Positions 22,662-32,527 of a DNA stretch of 64,000 nucleotides are shown in pieces. The DNA comes from Heterodera schachtii (lineage: Eukaryota > Nematoda > Chromadorea > Rhabditida > Heteroderidae), in assembly GCA_023374025.1 (NCBI GenBank), contig SIJG01000012.1:1522492-1586491 (forward strand). Reading direction: 5' to 3'. The notes below the pieces were generated by a model. It ran no database searches. It saw only the letters and a program-made list of their open reading frames with translations, and had not been told where the DNA came from. A program made the translations under genes and the position numbers. How positions within the stretch are numbered: the stretch's first letter is position 1; every line of letters begins with the position of its first letter.

Positions 22662-23242
22662 GTGGTGAGTCGTTCCACAAAAAGCTCAGTGTGGGCGTTC
22701 CACAAAAAGATCAGTGATTGATTGGCCATTTTCCGGAAGCCTATCGCACCCCTTTCGAGGCACCAAAAGTGCCTGATCCGGAACCCGGACCAGCCAGGTT
22801 AAGAACCATTTTTTGTTCGGTTTTTAAAGGGCTATCTCCCAGGCCGGGTCCGGTTCTTGATCCATTCGCTTGGAGCCTGTCAGGGATCGGGCACCTCTGC
22901 CGGAGGGCCCTCAGCCTCGCCCCCGACCCTTGTCGATGGCCAACCCAGGCTAAGCGTGCCGGTACCAGCGGCTTTTTTGTACAGCTCGATGAGCTCTACA
23001 AAATGGTATCAATGGCGTCCGTCTGTGTCTACTACAAATGGAGAAAATTGGCCAGAAGTGATGCGAAAAATTGAAAAATGAAAAAAAATTGAAAATGACT
23101 TCAGTCCCGCCGTACATTAGGGTTAAGCGTACGGCACCGTGATTTGGTGAATTGAATTATTAAATTTATTTAATTAATTTATCAATCACTGAGCTTTTTG
23201 TGGAACGCCCACACTGAGCTTTTTTGTGGAACGACCTAGCAC
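22662..23242. mobile_element. MULE-like element with 11-bp target duplication and GC-rich centre
   Basis: Terminal inverted repeats of about 60 bp (GTCGTTCCACAAAAAGCTCA and TGAGCTTTTTTGTGGAACGAC). The flanks carry an exact 11-bp duplication CTTTAAAATGC (22651-22661 and 23243-23253), typical of Mutator-like elements. The centre (22725-23080) is GC-rich and contains inverted words such as GATCCGGAACCCGGACCAG against CCGGGTCCGGTTCTTGATCC. Its 118-codon open frame is Pro-rich and matches no family I know. Confidence 0.85.
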
Positions 23243-23253
23243 CTTTAAAATGC

Positions 23254-24449
23254 ATTTAAATTTTAATTAAAATTTACACAAAATTTAATTAATTCAATGG
23301 AAAATTGAAAATTAAAAAATATTTTTCGAATAATAAATTATTTATTCCGTTTTATTAACAAAGCCCAATGTTCTGTTTTTGAAAAATTTTCGATTGAAGC
23401 CACCTGGTTTTACTATGACATCCATTTCTACAAATTTTGAACTCTGACCGAATTCGAACAAAAAGTTAAAAGGTTAATTTTCGAATTTCGCATTTTTCGT
23501 CTAAAAACAGCTTAAAGACATGGAAACAATCCCAAATCCGTCAATCCTGCAATAAAAGATAAAACATATTTTTATGATAAGAATATTAAAAAAATTTCGA
23601 AAAATGGGGGGGGGGGGCAGCTTAAAATTACCGAAAATTTACAAATTTTATTAATTTTTTTTTTTTTTGCACAAACAATGACCATTTTTTTTGGTTTTTG
23701 ACTAAAATTTAAAAAGTTTAAAAGGGTTCCGCTAAATACAGTGCAATTTACCGTACTTCTTCGATTATAGCCCCCGGGGGCTCTATTCCCCTCAAAAGGG
23801 GTGCTTTATTCGAGAGGGGGGGGGGGTTCTAATCGAGGGGTGGGGGGACGAAGAAATACGGTAATAAACAGTTTTTTAATGTTTTCACTCAAAAATGGTT
23901 GCCAAATAAATGTGTTCCCATCTCGTATAAAAGTCGCCACTTTCTCCGCTTTTCATTCATTCTTATGTATTATAGAATACACACTTTTGGCTGCGTTAAT
24001 ATTTTCTTGCCATTCCCAAATCAGCTCGAGCCTTTTTTTTACGATTTATTTACCTACGAATTTTTTTCTTTATTTTGGGCCTCGTACCTTATTCGTTTGA
24101 TTTTTCTCATTTTTTTCGATATTTCTCAATTTTACCTAAGCGAAAAAAGGTTTTTTTTTTTTGATTTATTTTTCTGTGCATTTGAACCATTTTTAGTTTT
24201 TATAAATGCGAGTTTTCCACTTTTTGATCCGGATTCGGGGTTCAAACTAGGTCCAAATGGATCTCAGATTTGGGTTCTCCAACAAATTAAAAGCACTAAA
24301 ATAAGCATTTTTTTGAAAAAGCGGGAAAATCATTTAAAGACTTAAACTTTACTGCCCCCCCATGTTTTTTCATCGTTGCACCTAAACTGTTCAATGATCA
24401 TTAAGCCTAAAATTTGAGAAAAATTTCCATTTAGCAAAATTATCTTTTA
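23254..24449. other. Gene-free stretch upstream of the F-box-like gene
   Basis: Contains G-runs (23603-23618), an inverted word cluster at about 23745-23870 (TACCGTACTTCTTCGATTAT against GAAGAAATACGGTA, with CTCGAGGGG-type words) and AT-rich DNA. The hydrophobic open frame at 23899-24345 reflects T-rich composition and shows no splice or homology support. Confidence 0.4.
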
Positions 24450-27390
24450 ATGGCACCGCCCGTTGAAAAAAAGAAAAAGTTTTCCTCCGACAATCGCCGC
24501 CCCATTTCTTCGTCTACCACAATTGGTGAACATGAACAACAGAAATCACTTGCAAAACGGCGACCTCTTTTTCGAGTGGCCAAGAAAATGAACAATCGAA
24601 TTTGGAGGAAAATGTGAGAATTTGTTGGGTCAATGAAAATTTCATTTTAAAGCCTTTCAAAAATCTTTTTTTTCCCGCATTTCAGTTGGATTTGCGCGGA
24701 TATTTGGATGGACACTTTCCCGTTTTTTGACCATGCTGAACTGGGACTCAAATTGGCACTGCTTTCGCCACGTTTTGATGCTCTAGTGGACAAGCATTTC
24801 GGTGGCAAAACAGAAATCACAATTTGGACACGAGTCGAACTTCGCAAAGACCGTGGACCCGAGCCAAAACTTCGTGTGTTTTCCAACTATGCCAATTCCA
24901 TGCATTTGCCGTTGCCCGACCATCCGCTGCCCGACAAAATTCGCTTTCGTTTCCTTCGCATTGAGTGAGTAATTCAAAAAATCAAACAAATTTTAATTTC
25001 AAGAAAAAAATTTTTTCTGAAAATTCAGCAAATTTAGCTTTTATTAACACTTAGGTTTTCAAAAAAGCTATAAATTTTTAAATTTTCTTAAAATTTTGAA
25101 AAATTTATAATTTTTTTGCGGCGACGTTTTTGGGTGTACCCATTCAAAAAATCAAACAAATTTTACACTGATAAAAGAATCTCCCGCTCATTTTCATCAG
25201 GTACATCGACCATTCCGTCATCGCATTTCTGCGCTCAAATAAACAAATTTTGTTTGGAAGAGGCATCAATTTGCAGTTGTCGTGGCCGCCCAAAATGAAT
25301 GTGCAGCCGATTTTGGATGTTTTGGCCCGAGAAATTTGGCCATTGTTTGCACCAAACATTCGCCACTTGGGCATTTACGATGGCGATCAACTGGACAATT
25401 TGCGCAGTCACACTTCGCCGACAATTCTCGTCGACCTCAACATTAATTCAATCCGCGCTCATCAACTGTTGCCCGCCGCTGTGCTTGGTGGTGATTTTGA
25501 TGGGCCAAATGCAACTGCTGGCCAAGCATTGTGCAAATGGTTGCACACTCCAAGAAAAGATGGGCAGCAGCTGCAGCCGAAGCGATTGTTTGGTTATTGG
25601 CGGTCAATAAATTTTGATTGGGTCAACGATTTCAAGGAGGTCGGTCTACGCCTTTTCTCGCATTTGGCGCGCATACATGTGCAAGGGGTGTCTCAGCCCA
25701 AGGGGGCCATACGACGGACGATTGAGACAAGGGGGGGGGGGGGGGGTGTCTCGGGACCGTTTTTTCATACGAAGGTCCAAAAAATTTTTCTCCGGCGATG
25801 ACCTCCTCTTTTTTTTTGTGCACAAATGATCAAATTTGCGATTTTGAGCGTATTTTAAAAAAGAAAAATAATGGTTTTTAGTTGCCCGAAGGGAAAATTT
25901 TTTTTGGGATTTTTAGTGAATTTCCCTAAGGAAATTTGGGCTCTAGTGCACTTTATGAGTCCAATCGACTTTTATGAGTCCAATCAATTGTTTTTATACA
26001 ATAACTTTGTTCATGTTCGAATAAACCCTATCTTTTTGGTATCATTCGAAAGTACAAAGTCTAAATAATGTAATAATACAAGAAAACAAGAAAATTCTAA
26101 TTTCAAGAAAGTTACAAACGAAAATAATAAGTATTTTATTTTCAATTGATTGGACTCATAAAAGTCGATTGGACTCATAAAGTGCACTAGAGCCGAAATT
26201 TGTTCAAATCTTAAAATTTTTCCTCGTTCCTTTCGTTACGACCCGACCCCGGTGCACCCCAAAACGTCGTCGCCGAAACGTCGTCGGCCGAAACGTCGTC
26301 AGGACAAAACGTCGTCGGGACAAAACGTCGTCGGGATAAAAAGCGCCGAAAAATTAGAAAAATTTACTAACTTAGAGATTTTTCAAAGAAAAAATGCTAT
26401 AAATTTTTTTTTATAAGAAAATTCTAAGAAAAAAAATTTTTTTGAGAAAATTTTAGCGATTTTTTTGGAAATTTTTTTGAAAAATCTAAGTAATTTACCA
26501 CAAAAATTTTATAGAATTTTTTATTGTATTTCGCTAAGGAATCAAAATTTTTCCTCTTTCCTTTCGTTACAATCCCCCCTCCCCCTCTTTTACAGCCCCC
26601 CCCCCCTTACCACGAACGAAGCGGGGGGGGGGGGGGGGGTGTCAAAGGCCTATTAAGACGAGAGGGGGGTGACTCGAGACACATCCCTTGCACATGTATG
26701 ATTTGGCGTCGACTACGATTTGCTTTTGATATATCCTTTTCCCATTGTTTAGCCATTTCTCCGTGCCACTTCTGCTGCCTGCTACGGAATTGTATTTTCT
26801 GTGTTTACGTCAACGCCAATTGAGCCATTTGAATTGGTGAACAACGAAACCAATGAAAAGCTGACACTCATTAAAGGAAAAAAATGGCTTCTGAAGCGAT
26901 GCCAAATTGGACAAATGGTTCAATGGCAGGATGAAAAAACGGACAATTTGAACAGTGTCGAAATTAATTTTTGGGGCTACAAAAAATGCATTGGGTGAGT
27001 ATGAAAAACATATAAATAAATATATATATATATAATATATTTAAAACTAGGGTTGGTTGGGACCGGGAATTTTGGGCAAAACCGGGACTTTTCGGGTTGA
27101 AAAACCGGGACTTTTTGGCTGGTAAAACGGGGAATTTCCCGGTCCCGGTCAAAACCGGGACTTCAGTACTCAGTTGTCCGTGTTTTGGTCCCGGTCCCGA
27201 CCAACCCTATTTAAAACGTACCTAAATTCGAACATTTTTAAAATTTTGATTTTTTTTTTCAAGATCCACTCATTTGCCTTTTTGCCAAATTGTTCATTTA
27301 ATTAAATTTTACACTTAATTTAGACGTTTGTCCCCACCACCACCGGCGGGTCAAAGCGGCGGGAAAGGGCGTCGAATAGTGCGGAAGTGA
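24450..27390 (+). CDS. F-box-like protein, 396 aa, 5 exons
   Basis: Exons 24450-24613, 24686-24964, 25201-25639, 26753-26994 and 27324-27390 join in frame to 396 residues and a TGA. The N-terminus is basic (APPVEKKKKFSS). From about residue 55 it has a degenerate F-box-like start (RIWICADIWMDTFPFFDHA, then ELGLKLALLSPRFDALVD). I recall this pattern from a large family of intracellular F-box-annotated proteins in cyst nematodes; substrate-adaptor function in ubiquitin ligation would be the family guess. Later landmarks are WPPKMNVQPILDVLAREIWP, LFGYWRSINFDWVNDFKE, STPIEPFELVNNETNEKL and a Gly/Pro-rich tail GRLSPPPPAGQSGGKGRR. The third intron (donor GTCGGT, unusual but GT) was enlarged by a transposon at 25672-26698, and the last intron holds another at 27049-27207. 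The gene looks intact. The F-box assignment is moderate. Confidence 0.78.
25939..26194. mobile_element. hAT-like MITE with 8-bp duplication
   Basis: Termini GGCTCTAGTGCACTTTATGA and TCATAAAGTGCACTAGAGCC, flanked by an exact 8-bp duplication GAAATTTG. Arms also share TTGTTTTTATACAATAACTT-type sequence with the copy at 9064-9475. 256 bp, no coding capacity. A decayed relative lies at about 35860-35985. Confidence 0.85.
26250..26345. repeat. Tandem word aaacgtcgtcggg, about 5-6 copies
   Basis: CCAAAACGTCGTCGCCGAAA is followed by four more AAACGTCGTCGG-type words separated by gacaa or ccg. It is part of the element at 25672-26698. Confidence 0.75.
27049..27207. mobile_element. Short word-array element, TAGGGTTGGTTGGGACC family
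   Basis: Only 159 bp. Starts TAGGGTTGGTTGGGACCGGG, ends GGTCCCGACCAACCCT, with an exact 9-bp duplication ATTTAAAAC on both sides. The interior is five or six words of the form aaaccgggactttt. It is in the last intron of the F-box-like gene. Confidence 0.88.
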
Positions 27391-28599
27391 AATGTAATTG
27401 AGAAAAGACCGGCAATTTTGGAGATTATTGATTGAATGGACAAATTGATCTGCTAATCGTTTTGATGCTCCTTTTTGTTCGTTAATTTTGTGATTCTTTC
27501 TGACGAAAATATTTATGTATTTGACTGCCGAATAAAATAGGAATTTCTTAAGACAGACACTAAAGAAATAAATCGGCTCATATACAATTTAGAATTTTTT
27601 TTTTCATTAACAACCAGAAAACATACCAATATACCGGACTCGCTCAGGTTGATTTTGCTCAGGCCCTATTTTATTAAAATTATTGACAAAATCGCTTTAA
27701 TTGCGGAAATCCGTAATTGAGAAAATCCAGTTACGCCCAGCAGCCCTAATTAGGCAAAAAAAGACATTATATTTGTATTATCTTTTATCAATAATTCAAA
27801 ATCACCGTGAATGAATCATCTATTCATCTGCTGTTAATTGCATTTTCTTTTTCTCCATCACATTTGCTCTTTGAATTTTAATCCGCCGCCATCTTTCGAA
27901 AATTTATTTTTTTTGTTCATCAATTTGCCAATGTTTGTTTCTTCTTTTTTGGCCAATGCTTTTAAGTTGCCGAAATGACGACGGTCCTGAATTATTTTTG
28001 GCCAATATTTAATTAATTCAAAATATTCATTAATTAATTCAAAAAAGGTTCATTTTCATAGCAGCCGGACACACGCACTCACATTGAAGAATTGAAAATT
28101 CTAACATTCGTTTAGCATTAGTGAATTAGCAAAAAATAACAGGAGGGGGGGGGGTATCGTATATTTTCAAATTTAATGAATTTTTGCTCCAGAAAAATTG
28201 GAAATTTTTAAAGAAAATTTCTTATGAAATAAATTTGTAGAAATTCTAAATTTCTAAAAATTAGTAAATTGTGTCAAAAAGCAAAAATTTAGTTTTTTTC
28301 CCAATAAAATTAATAAATTTAACATAATAATTTCCAAATAGAGGCCTTCATTTTGAAATCGCTTGGTTTTCAATAACTTTTCCCGCGTAATTTCTTCCAA
28401 TTTTTGAAATTGAAGATGCAATTATTTTCGGCTTTTTGATTCATTGCAATTCATTTTCGAATTCCTTTGTGAAGGATAATTAAAGCAAAAATTAAACAAT
28501 TGAAAATATAAATGCATAAATAATTTGTGTCGCATTTTCCTTTTTGGAATTTGATGCAAATAATAAAAATTGAATTAAATTTGGAAAAATAAACTCAAC
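27391..28599. other. Gene-free spacer
   Basis: Holds the likely 3' end of the F-box-like gene (AATAAA at about 27530), a word remnant GCGGAAATCCGTAATTGAG (about 27697), a G-run at 28143-28154 and otherwise AT-rich DNA. No exon supported. Confidence 0.4.
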
Positions 28600-28603
28600 G
28601 TGC

Positions 28604-28680
28604 AGTTTCATAGGTTCGAACTTTCACTGATGGAGACACTGGGAAAGGCGCTTAACCGACTGGGCCATTTGCACGCACAT
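28604..28680 (-). repeat. tRNA-like sequence
   Basis: On the minus strand: CGTGCA pairs with TGCACG as an acceptor-like stem, with an A box (TGGCCCAGTCGGTTAAG) and a B box (AGTTCGAACCT). The anticodon arm is not regular. Best read as a tRNA-derived repeat or tRNA pseudogene. Confidence 0.45.
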
Positions 28681-29064
28681 ATTATTGCTTTCATTTTTCC
28701 TTTCAACTATATTTTCCCTCTACAAAATAATCTTTGTGCATATTCCTCAGATAATAACTCATAATAATTAGCGCTCAAAAAATGCTCTAAAATATACAAA
28801 CATTTGGATAAGTGTAGTGCAGAATGAATAGTTCAGTGGTGAATGCCTATGCCGGATGATGACAAAAGTGCTGTTATGTGTTATAGATCCGTGACTGGAC
28901 AATTGGACAGTGGACAATCGGACAGTGGACAATCCGACAGTAAATTACACTAAAAGATAATAAAATGCCGTCGCCGAAGGGACCGATTGTGCCGTATCAA
29001 GAAAAAAGGAACAAAGAAATGTAAGAAAGTAGGCATTGGAATTTTATTGATCAAAATTTCACCT

Positions 29065-29310
29065 TTAATTTACAAGACGGCATTCGTGTGCGAGGAATGG
29101 CAAGAAAAACCGCTTTTTCTTGATACGGCACAATCGGTCTATTTTCATACTTTTAAAAACTAAAAATTCATAGGCATCTGGAAATGTATTGGAATTTAAG
29201 TACCAAATCTTTTCTTGGAGTTCATTTTTGCCAAATTGCCTTTTTTTTCGCTTCTGATCAATGTAAGCTGACAATGCGTAATTGCAACTCAATTTAATCT
29301 TTAAAATTAA
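29065..29310 (-). other. Shared 5' flank plus unconvincing minus-strand frame
   Basis: On the minus strand, AGATTAAATTGAGTTGCAAT and GAAGCGAAAAAAAAGGCAAT precede an ATG near 29245, as at 22555-22661 and, more weakly, 38763-38830. The frame that follows is open but shows no signal peptide and no homology. An inverted repeat (GACCGATTGTGCCGTATCAAG at 28982-29002 against its complement at about 29114-29134) overlaps it. Confidence 0.3.
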
Positions 29311-29599
29311 TTTGAAATTAATTAAAATTTTGACAAAAAAGAAATTACAAAAATTATGAAAAATTTAAAAAATATTTTTAAAATAATAAAAGCAATTATT
29401 ACGTTTATAGACAATCACTGACTTTGTATTTTTTTTTTGTAATAAATTAATTAAATTTAAATAAAAATTAAATTAATCAATAATAATAAAAAAAAAATTA
29501 TGGCAATTGTTTTATGAAAGTGCATATAATTGTATTGCACATGGCATGGAAAGAATTAATAAAGAAATGACGTGACAAAAAAAGAATGGCACACAAAGC

Positions 29600-30413
29600 A
29601 TGGGAATTATAAAACAATTGCCTCGGAGAGCAAAGAATTAGAGGCGGAGAAGCGGCAAAAGTCAATTAAGGCTAAAGTTAATGTGAAATAGTTCCAAATG
29701 CTTTTCTCATTAGCAATTCGTTTGTGCTTCCTAATTGACGAAAAAGAAAAATTGTCAAAAAAAATTTAATTTATTATATAATATATATTTATACACACAA
29801 AAAGAAATATTTGCATAATTATTTTTAAAATCCATTTAATTAAGTTTTGCCAAATTCTATTTCATCGAATACAAAATCAAAATTACACAACAATCTGTGG
29901 TGAAGATTAATTTACCAAATTGGAATTTGCCTTATAATGTTTTTATGAAAAATGAAAAAGAATTAAAAATGGATAAAGCTGAAGGTAAATTTGAAAGTAT
30001 TTAATAGTTAATTAATATTTTTTTTGATAGGCAAAGAGATTGTAAACAAATTGAGTGAATTAATGGAATTGATCAAACTGAAAAGGGTAGAAAAAGGTAA
30101 TTTTCTTAAATTAATAAAAATTATTTAAATAATATTTTTTTTAATAGCGAAAAGACTCAAGGAAAAATTTGTGGAATTATTGGACGCAGATGAACGTAAT
30201 TTAGAATAATAGTCAACAATTTTTTAAATTATTATTTTATAATAGTGGAAAAGCTCATGGAAAAACTAGTGGAATTGAAAAAATTGCAAGTGGAAAAAGC
30301 CATGGGTAATTTTTGAATAAATATTAAATAAATTAATTTTTTTTTAATTTTTCTCAAATAGTCGGCGAGCTCTTCAATGAATTGAAGCAAGATTATCCAA
30401 ATGTAAAAATGTG
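29600..30413 (+). pseudogene. Decayed 3' copy of gene X
   Basis: Matches exons 8 onward of gene X. 29612-29769 reads ESKELEAEKRQKSIKAK, then an in-frame TAG, then LFSLAIRLCFLIDEKEK out of its original splice context. 29886-29983 reads LPNWNLPYNVFMKNEKE ending MDKAEG at a gtaaat donor. Short coiled exons follow: GKEIVNKLSELMELIKL, AKRLKEKFVELLDADE, VEKLMEKLVELKKLQVEKAM and VGELFNELKQDYPNVKM with a stop at 30411-30413. The 5' two thirds of the gene, including the signal peptide, are missing. The 3' flank (ATTCTCCACTGTCAATTGTA) also matches that of gene X. Confidence 0.75.
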
Positions 30414-30837
30414 AAAAGAAAGGAAAACATCAAGGCCGGAAGAAAAGCAGAAAAAAGGAACAAACAAAAAAATTTGTTTTTCTTCCATTATCCAACATTT
30501 CTATGTTTCACTTTTATCTTTCATAAAACGATGACGATGTAAACATTTTCATACATTTATTTTTGAACCAAATTCTCCACTGTCAATTGTATTTAGACTG
30601 GACAAATTCATCTGTTTTATTCTTCTTGATTTTCATGCGTATACAAATTTACTTTAAAAAAAACTCCGGTTCTTTAGTGAATCTGTACTGCTTCAACTTC
30701 ATGTATAGGGAGTTTGGGGGTCAGCACAACTCTGTAGCGAATACAGATAAGATTCATATGGTCATAGTCGGTTTTTTATTAAACTGACAAACATCATTTT
30801 AAAAGATATTTTTATATTTTCTGTTGACAAGTGCCGT

Positions 30838-31155
30838 GTTTACTGACGAAAAGTCCTTCAGTGTCGAAATGTCGCTTGTTGTCGAAAATTCCTTAAGTGT
30901 CGAAATGTCTCTTGTTGTCGAAAAGTCCTTCAGTGTCGAAAGGTCCCTTGTTGTCGAAAAGTCCTTCAGTGTCGAAATGTCCCTTGTTGTCGAAAAGTCC
31001 TTCAGTGTCGAAATGTCCCTTGTTGTCGAAAAGTCCTTCAGTGTCGAAATGTCCCTTGTTGTCGAAAAGTCCTTCAGTGTCGAAATGTCCCTTGTTGTCG
31101 AAAAGTCCTTCAGTGTCGAAATGTCCCTTGTTGTCGAAAAGTCCTCTGCCGAAAA
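30838..31155. repeat. 36-bp tandem repeat, about 8-9 copies
   Basis: The unit GTCCTTCAGTGTCGAAATG plus TCCCTTGTTGTCGAAAA is repeated with few changes. Because 36 is a multiple of 3 and the unit has no stop in several frames, there are long open frames on both strands (for example SFSVEMSLVVEK on plus, DFSTTRDISTLK on minus). No start context, splice sites or flanking exons support a protein. Confidence 0.85.
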
Positions 31156-31194
31156 GTCCGGCGCCAAAGGGCACGGCTCGTAATTGACTCTCAT

Positions 31195-32527
31195 GAGAGA
31201 ATATATGAAAACTCGTATTTTTTATAGAAAGATCTGAACATTTGAAAGACAAAGGTTTAAAATAGGGAAAAATAAATTTTTTCACAATTTTTCTTCACTC
31301 TCACATGAAAAGCCGGGATTTCCGGCGGAGATGGGAGTGAGTAAATCTTCCCAGAATTTCTAGTGCACTTACATGCACATAGCTGGCTACTTATTATTAC
31401 ATTTTTTAACGATGCCATTTAGGGCCTTAATTTTTGTACTTTTAATAAGTGGGGATGATATTTTTAGGTGATAAAAACTGCCAAAATAGGTAGGTTTTAG
31501 GTTCTAAAAAACCCCCCAAAATAGGTGCTGAAAATGGGAAAATAGGTGCCCAAAACTTTCAAACTTAGGGGGTGTTTCAAAAAATTTTCGGTTTTTTACG
31601 CGATAAAAATAAAAACCTAGAAAATAGGTGCTAATAACTCGAAAAGTAGCTTAACAAACCCTTAGGCAGAAAAATGTTAAATGATTTTTTGCTAGAAAAA
31701 CTTGAAATTTCTTAAATTTTTAAAAATCATTAAAATATTTAAAAATAATTTTGGGAGTATTGAAAATTTATTTTTAATTCATTCGTAACATCTTTTTTTT
31801 TGACTCTTCAGCCGCAAAGGCCGCGCTAGGTTTTATGCAGAGCTTCCCGATTAAAAATTTTCAAAAGCCTCATTTGGCAGGCAAAAAAGAATCATTTTGG
31901 GTCAAAAAGCTTCTTTTTTACTAAATTATTCAAAACATAATTAAAATATCCTAATGTTAAATAAGAAGCAAGAAATTTTCGTTTTGATGAATTGAACCTA
32001 GTAGTAAAAAACACAGATACAGCTTTTTTCAAAATGACGAGTCTATTAAAACCAAAATTATTAAAAGACTCCAACATTATGCCAATTTACCCAAAATTAA
32101 TCATAAAATTTAACAGATTCTGACGATGTTCCCCAAAAGCCTCAAAAATCCTCAATGTTTCTCAAAAAGCCACAAAAATCCTCAAATCCTCATTTAAAAA
32201 ATCCTCATAGATCTATCAAAAACCACAAAATCCTGATAAATCCGCAGATCTGGGAGCCCTGCTTATATGTATGATCATCTTTATCTTCTTTTCCCGCCAA
32301 TATTTTCTTCACAAGAATTTATATTTGAAGCAATAATTTAGCAGATAATTATGATGATTTATCGATTAGTGATTATTGAATTGAGAGTCTTTGCCAACAA
32401 AAAAATGTATAGAAATTATTTCGTTTATATTTTTACCTTTGCATTTATATTTTTTAAATGCTTTATTTTATAATAAAACCCTCAAAAAATAAAAATTAAT
32501 TTAATAAAAAATTAGCTTTATTTAAAA
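31195..32527. other. Spacer with word-array remnants upstream of gene A
   Basis: About 31450-31670 has the words aaaataggtgc and gataaaaac. About 31838-32264 looks like an element with degenerate ends CAGAGCTTCCCGATTA and GATCTGGGAGCCCTG and words of the form cctcaaaaatcctc. The last 130 bases (TCGATTAGTGATTATTGAATTG and onward) are shared with the region before gene B (39230-39377) and probably hold the promoter and leader. Confidence 0.45.

Larger units (their letters stand above)
25672..26698. mobile_element. Foldback element, CATACATGTGCAAGGGG family
   Basis: Termini CATACATGTGCAAGGGGTGT and CCCTTGCACATGTATG, with ATTTGGCG just outside both ends (8-bp duplication, two unmatched bases on the left). 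It contains G-runs, a nested hAT-like MITE (25939-26194) and an array of the word aaacgtcgtcggg (26250-26340). It sits inside intron 3 of the F-box-like gene. A second copy is at 60044-61004. Confidence 0.8.

Noticed and set aside
22718..23081. 118-codon GC-rich open frame as a gene
   Set aside because: It lies wholly inside a transposon with inverted ends, contains inverted words and shows no recognisable domain or splice sites.
23801..24345. Hydrophobic open frames as a membrane protein
   Set aside because: T-rich composition gives Phe/Leu-rich translation; no start context, conserved motif or splicing support.
26600..26640. G-runs (also about 23610, 25732, 54170, 58378, 60397, 60430) as regulatory quadruplexes
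   Set aside because: They are parts of repeat elements and are prone to assembly error; no position relative to genes suggests regulation.
27264..27318. Alternative last exon of the F-box-like gene ending IKFYT
   Set aside because: The acceptor at 27323 gives an in-phase Pro/Gly-rich, basic tail with a better TTTAG site.
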